Shown: positions 32,829 through 37,549 of the stretch, in pieces
Layout: the number at the start of each line of letters is the position of its first letter
Position numbering within the stretch: the stretch's first letter is position 1
From: Lojkania enalia
Lineage: Eukaryota; Ascomycota; Dothideomycetes; Pleosporales
Assembly (NCBI GenBank): GCA_010094045.1
Contig: ML986591.1
Location: forward strand, 545,133-582,681
Direction of reading: 5' to 3'
Length of the DNA: 37,549 nt
Program-made: the position numbers and the translations under genes
The notes under the pieces: model-generated
Database searches by the model: none
What the model was told of the DNA's origin: nothing
What the model saw: only the letters and a program-made list of their open reading frames with translations

Positions 32829-33975
32829 TACTAAGCGGTATTAACTATATAGTAGCTTATAACTAATACTTAATTCTAGAGCCCCCTTTTTTATTATTAC
32901 AATTAATATTGTTACTAGACTCTCTACTAGTAAATATAGCTTTAATACTCTACTAATAGCTACTTATAAAGAAATAAAAATAGTATTTTTTATACTACAG
33001 ATAATAGACTATTTAGCTGCTAATTAGGGATCTACCCTTATTAAAGCTCTTATTAACTACGGATGGGGCTTACTAAAAGGTATTATCTCTAATAGAGATC
33101 TACGGTTCTTAAATAAGTTATAGAAGCGTATATTTAAAAGCGTTAGTATATTATACTTAACGTCTACTGTTTAGCACCCTTAAACTAATAGTTAGTCTAA
33201 AAGAACTAACTAAACCGCTAAAATCGCGCTTTAATATTTCTATACTATAAATCCTAATATAAACTAGATAGAGATACTATTGTTTATAAAATTTGCGATA
33301 AATATATCCTCTAATATATTAACGGGGGTTATACTATAATAACAACTTTAAGGCTTTAACTCTTATAACCTACTAGGAGTACTTAGTAAAATTCCATATA
33401 CCAATTATACTACTCTATACTAGTAGTATTAAAATATAGTATATAAAGCTCTTACTTTTATAAATATAAATATAAAGTATATTTATAGTTTTAAATATAA
33501 GCTTTTTAAGCTTAAAATTAAAGACTAGACTATATTAAAGTTCTACTATAAATACTGTATCTAAGGTTACTTAAATTAAAAACTAGACGTTTAGCGTTCT
33601 ATACTATTAAAAATTATCGATAAGGTTAGTAAGAATACTTACTAACTTAAGCTTCTAGAAACTCTAAAGATTTATTTAGTTATATCTATATTATAACTAG
33701 AATCTATTCTAAAGAGTATAAACCTTTTTAAATATACTATTAAACTTTAATAAGCCCTAGTTAAGGTTATAAATAAAGAGGTACTATTTTATAAAATAGA
33801 ACGACTTCTAGTATAAAAACTTAATAAGTATAGTAGTAGACCGAAATCTCTAGTACGTTAGAAAGGTTAGAAAAGTATATATAACGTCTAGTATAATATA
33901 AATAATCTTAGAAAGGCTAAGAAACTTATTATAACTTATAACTATAATTACTCCGAAACTCTAGAAGAGGCTTAA
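32829..33975 (+). pseudogene. Gypsy-2 integrase core and chromodomain
   Basis: Resumes after the copia insert at NYTKRY. The core shows FFIITINIVTRLSTSKYSF (first catalytic Asp now Asn), NYGWGLLKGIISNRDLRFLNKL (second, SNRD for SDRD) and a degraded HPQTNGQSERTNQT near 33175-33210. An LTR-element tail (NTYQLKLPETLKIYLVISILQLE, split here as NTYQLKLPETLKI and YLVISILQLE) precedes a chromodomain at about 33780-33950 (KIERLLV.KLNKY, LVR.KG.KSIYNV.YNINNL). These identify it as the missing end of the pol frame at 15110-19891. Beyond 33975 the same frame continues without a recognisable domain. Confidence 0.87.
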
Positions 33976-36900
33976 ATTTATAAGAACTTTCGGAAAAAGA
34001 ATAAATTAGTATATACGAGTATAAGAATAAGAAAATCTACTAGAATTTAAACTAGTAGTAGATACTTAGATATAAGACCTAAAAGGTTATCTTCTATACT
34101 ACCTCTAATAGTTTAACGGCTGGAAAAGGCGCCTTTAAACTAATAACTACTAATAGATAAACCTTTAAGCGAAATATCTAGCGAAATTAGGAATTTAAGA
34201 CTATACAGTCTAGTATAGATAGAAATACCTATAAAATAGTAATATCTTCCCTATTAACCTATCTATTTAGAGCTCTTCGGCGTTATAGGCGTAATTATTA
34301 GTAAGTACCTTTACTATAACAACTTAAATAGTAAAAGGCGTAAAGTATATACCTCTTTTTTAACTAGTACTTCTATTACCTTTACCTACTAGTATTACCT
34401 ACCGTTTTTAACTGCCTCTATTACTATAAATAGATAAACAGCCTCTCTCTATTTAAAAATTAACCTTTACTTCTTACTACCTTTAAGCTAAATACTAAAA
34501 CTCTATATTATTTTAAGCTATATAACTAGGGTTATTATAATTATATAATTCTTCTAATAGTATCCTCTATAATAAATAAGACTATTTAAGTAGAAAATAT
34601 AACTAGTCCCTAAATTAACTAAAGCGTTTCTATACCCGCTAATAAGAATAAAACTACTATATTTAAACTAGTAACTAAAAGTCGCCTAGGTAATAATATA
34701 GATAGTAAGAGAACTATTCTAAAAATATAAGTTATAGCCTAAGTTACTTCTAGTACTAGATATTCTAGAAGTATACTTATATACTATTTTTATAATAGTT
34801 AGTAAAATGAAATAGGCTAGGCTTAATAAAGATACTATTAAAGAAGAATGGATTACGCGATATAAAGAGTATAATACCCTAGTAGAGGCCTATAGAAAAC
34901 TAAGGAAACACGCTATCTAATACGATGTTATTAGTAGAATAGCGGTGGAAAAATTATTAAACCTATCCGCCGAAAATAATATACTTAAAGTAAAAGACTA
35001 TACTTCTCTAGATAAGAATATAATAATAGTTATATTAGATATAGTTAGTTTTATACTAGTAGTATCGGTATAAGTAGTTTAAGTAGAAGGGTAAGAGCTT
35101 AAGCTTCTAGATATTAGTCTTATATAGCGATTAAAAGATAAGAACTCGATTTCTATATTTACTACTTAAGATTATAATATAAATTAAATATTATATCTAA
35201 TTTAAAATTTTCTAAATAAAGTTTAGTTTTTAATTCTTAAACTTTCTACTAAAGTAATTAAAGCGTAGTAATAAAAATCTATTTTTAATATCTCTAATAA
35301 CTATATATATTAGGCTAAAGCTATATTAGAAGAACTCTAGCTAGCTAATATTTTAATAGTATATAAGAAACGTATAAAACTACTAAAAAATCGCAAAAAT
35401 ATAGTAGAAATTACTAATCTTAGAGAATTCTCTAGTATTATTTTAAGGCTCCTTACAGCCCTAACAACCCTAAAATACACCGCTACTACGCTTGTAGATT
35501 CTTCTACTACAGAATTGTTACGAAATCTACTTTCTACTAAAATTAAAATTCCCGCTGAAATTTCTTCTATAGTATAAAACTATCTAAAAATAAAGATAAT
35601 ATAGAATCTTACTAATCCCGAAAAACCTAAGAAACGATTATATAATACTATAAAGACACGTAGTAATACCTACTAATATACTAGTAGTAAATTTAGAAAA
35701 TGTATTATTTTATATAGGAATACTATAATAATTAAAAAATAGAAAAGCTAGATATTATTTCTCGTATTCGCTTACGTATTACTACTTATTATACAACTTA
35801 ATATATCTTTAAACTATAATAGCAATCTTCTTAAAAAATATAGAATACTATATAATACTAGATAGATAGTTTACGTTTTAATAGACGTTAATTAGTATTC
35901 CGAGTATAAGAAATATAACTGGTCCGAACCTCTTAAATATCTCTACCCCTAGGGGACTATTATTTATACTTTTTACGCTGGCTGGATAGTTAATTAAGAC
36001 GGAATTATTTGCAACCTATAAGATATTACTATTAACTACTTAAGCGAAGATTAGAAATTTAATAATATTAACAGTATCGCGCTTAAGGGATTCTAATAGT
36101 AGAAAGAAAAATGCTGGCGGAAACTATTACTATCTTAAACTATAAAAGAAGTATAGAAAGGCTTTAGATTATTTATAAAGAAGAAAGAGTCTACTATACT
36201 TTTATTTAGTAATATTCTAGTTAACCCTATATAACTAGTAGCTAATCTAAGTAGCTGCGAAAATAATAAGATAATCCCTTATAATCCAGTAATATTAGCT
36301 TTACTTTTACTACCGGATAAGAATATACTAATAAAGCTAAATACTCGAAAACTAATTTACTAGAACTATAGGTTAAGTAAGTATACTAAGCCCTTAATAT
36401 AAAAAGGAAAAGATATCCTCGCAGCATTCTATTATAAACGTTTCCTTTTATATTTCCCCTCTATTATAATAAAATATAAGAAATTAAAAGGAGCTATAAA
36501 AGCTATTATTAACTTAGTTATCTATATATAAAAGAATAGGTACCTGGTAGGCTTTAATATTAAAACTAATTACTTATTACCCTCGAATATTACTAACTAT
36601 TATAAAGAAGTTCTATTTAATTGCCTTTTCCGTAACCTAGGTAAATAGAACTCTAAAGTCTTCTAATCTATTAACTATATATTTCTAGTAAAACTTACCG
36701 CTATAAATAAAAATTATAATCTAAATAAATTCGATATTAATACGTTTAATAGTATCTTTATAGTAGATATTCTAGTATAAGAGTTTAGAGAAATCCTGTT
36801 AGCAGACTTCTACTATAATATAATTAAAGACCTAGCTACTACTACTTACCTAACCTTTATTAGTATGGATATTACTAATATTAGGTAATATACTAACCTA

Positions 36901-37199
36901 AATATAGCTGTAGTAGAGATTATCTACTAATAATTCTTTACTTTTACTAACTATAAGCTATAAGTCTATTTTTAGTTTAAATACAACCTAGAACTATTTT
37001 ATAATACTATTTAAAAAGTACTAGTACTAATATCTAGTAATAAAGTTTTAGTACGAAAAGATAATATATATAATATATAGGATACTACTTATAATCTCCC
37101 TCTTAGCATCCTATAAAAGATAAAAGAAGGCTGTACTATTCTAAATATCGAAAATTTTAACAAATTTACGCCCTTTACAATTAACCTAATAGCCCTCTA
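33976..37199 (+). other. Unidentified ~3.2-kb stretch, possible large decayed reading frame
   Basis: No known domain. One plus-strand frame gives a protein-like reading over most of the region when TAA/TAG are taken as mutated Gln/Trp, for example EEWITRYKEYNTLVEAYRKL (about 34850), LFLVFAYVLLLIIQL (about 35760, a possible membrane segment), YPQGTIIYTFYAGWIVN (about 35950) and NKVLVRKDNIYNI (about 37040). It is the same frame as the Gypsy-2 chromodomain, and after removal of the solo LTR it continues to the window end. Because nearly all frames lack TGA here, openness alone proves nothing, and this could equally be Gypsy-2 3' region plus other decayed DNA. Confidence 0.3.
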
Positions 37200-37478
37200 T
37201 ATAACGATGCAAAGAAATCGTTCTACGAAAAGCTTTATATACAACCTTATCCCAAAGCTTTTCGCTTATCTTATCCTACCCCCAGTTCTACCCCTTTTCC
37301 CTTCCATATATAGTTATATACTCCCTTATAAGTAGCTTAGTAGTTCTTCTATATCCTTTCGTATAAGGCCTATAAGTGTTAATAGAATTCCTAGGTCCCT
37401 AAACCCCTACGTACTCCTATATACCTCTAAGTAGATTCGTACCGCATTTAGACCTATTATCTTACCTACGCTATTATA
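37200..37478 (+). repeat. Solo LTR of the Gypsy-1 family
   Basis: 279 bp, TATAACGATGCA...GCTATTATA, the same length as the other three copies. Neither side carries element interior: the left lacks a polypurine tract and the right lacks TTATATAGAAG. Flanks CTCTA (37195-37199) and CTTTA (37479-37483) differ by one C/T and are a likely target duplication. It arose by recombination between two LTRs of a full element. It keeps more CA than the other copies. Confidence 0.9.
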
Positions 37479-37549
37479 CTTTATACTAAATATCTTAACT
37501 TATTTAAGCTCTAGCTTAGAGAAATAAATCTAAAAATAGAAGTTATTAG

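Larger units (their letters stand above)
13450..33970 (+). mobile_element. Gypsy-2: old chromodomain-type Ty3/gypsy element, host of the nest
   Basis: Collinear gag, protease, RT, RNase H, integrase and chromodomain are found on the plus strand, but in pieces: ~13450-15597, 17469-19896 and 32824-~33970. Between them lie Pogo-B (in the protease region) and the copia element (in the integrase). Without the inserts the visible part is about 5.7 kb. LTRs were not found, so both outer limits are those of the recognisable coding region. Sequence motifs place it near the fungal gypsy group whose integrase and chromodomain read LVRWKGYG-like; that placement is from memory of the family. Confidence 0.85.

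Noticed and set aside
33976..37199. Calling the long stop-free (when TAA/TAG are read as Gln) frame a real gene
   Set aside because: TGA is nearly absent in all frames because RIP turns TG into TA, so every frame looks open. Stop density in this frame is similar to that of known retroelement frames and to chance.
1..37549. Host genes, tRNAs, rRNA, CRISPR arrays, Starship-type captain recombinase
   Set aside because: No tRNA or rRNA signature, no spaced direct-repeat array, and no tyrosine-recombinase motifs were seen on either strand.

Overview
The window looks like an AT-rich, transposon-only compartment of a filamentous ascomycete (Pezizomycotina) genome. The dinucleotides CA and TG are scarce on both strands and TA is in large excess. 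Almost every recognisable protein is broken only by TAA/TAG codons where Gln or Trp is expected, with Asp to Asn, Cys to Tyr and His to Tyr changes. This is the signature of repeat-induced point mutation (RIP, CpA to TpA). I see no intact gene, tRNA, rRNA, CRISPR array or plasmid feature.

Left part (1-8.2 kb): poorly classifiable decayed DNA (1-2309); an inverted fragment of a Ty1/copia leader and gag (2310-2862); then the 5' LTR and gag half of a Ty3/gypsy element, here called Gypsy-1 (2920-~6532). Its gag is split by a pogo/Fot1-type transposon (Pogo-A, 4247-6145) and cut off at its zinc knuckle by a second, more diverged pogo element (Pogo-C, ~6533-~8230).

Middle (8.2-13 kb): an orphan gag with zinc knuckle from another gypsy family (~9000-9800), followed by about 3 kb that I cannot assign.

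Right part (13-34 kb): a nest. An old chromodomain-bearing gypsy element (Gypsy-2, at least ~13.45-33.97 kb) carries Pogo-B (15598-17468) in its protease region. It also carries a complete copia element (19897-32823, TSD AATTA) inside its integrase. That copia element in turn carries a complete 7.2-kb gypsy element (24979-32171, TSD AGTAG) of the Gypsy-1 family inside its RNase H. Removing each insert plus one target-site duplication rejoins the host protein in frame at both the copia and the Gypsy-2 integrase junctions. A solo LTR of the same family (37200-37478) lies in an unidentified ~3-kb reading frame at the right end.

Together these elements record a relative order: Gypsy-2 is oldest; Pogo-B and the copia element inserted into it; the 7.2-kb gypsy element is the last layer. 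Positions of LTRs, TSDs, TIRs and the pogo transposase frames were read base by base. Domain limits inside the retroelement polyproteins are approximate.
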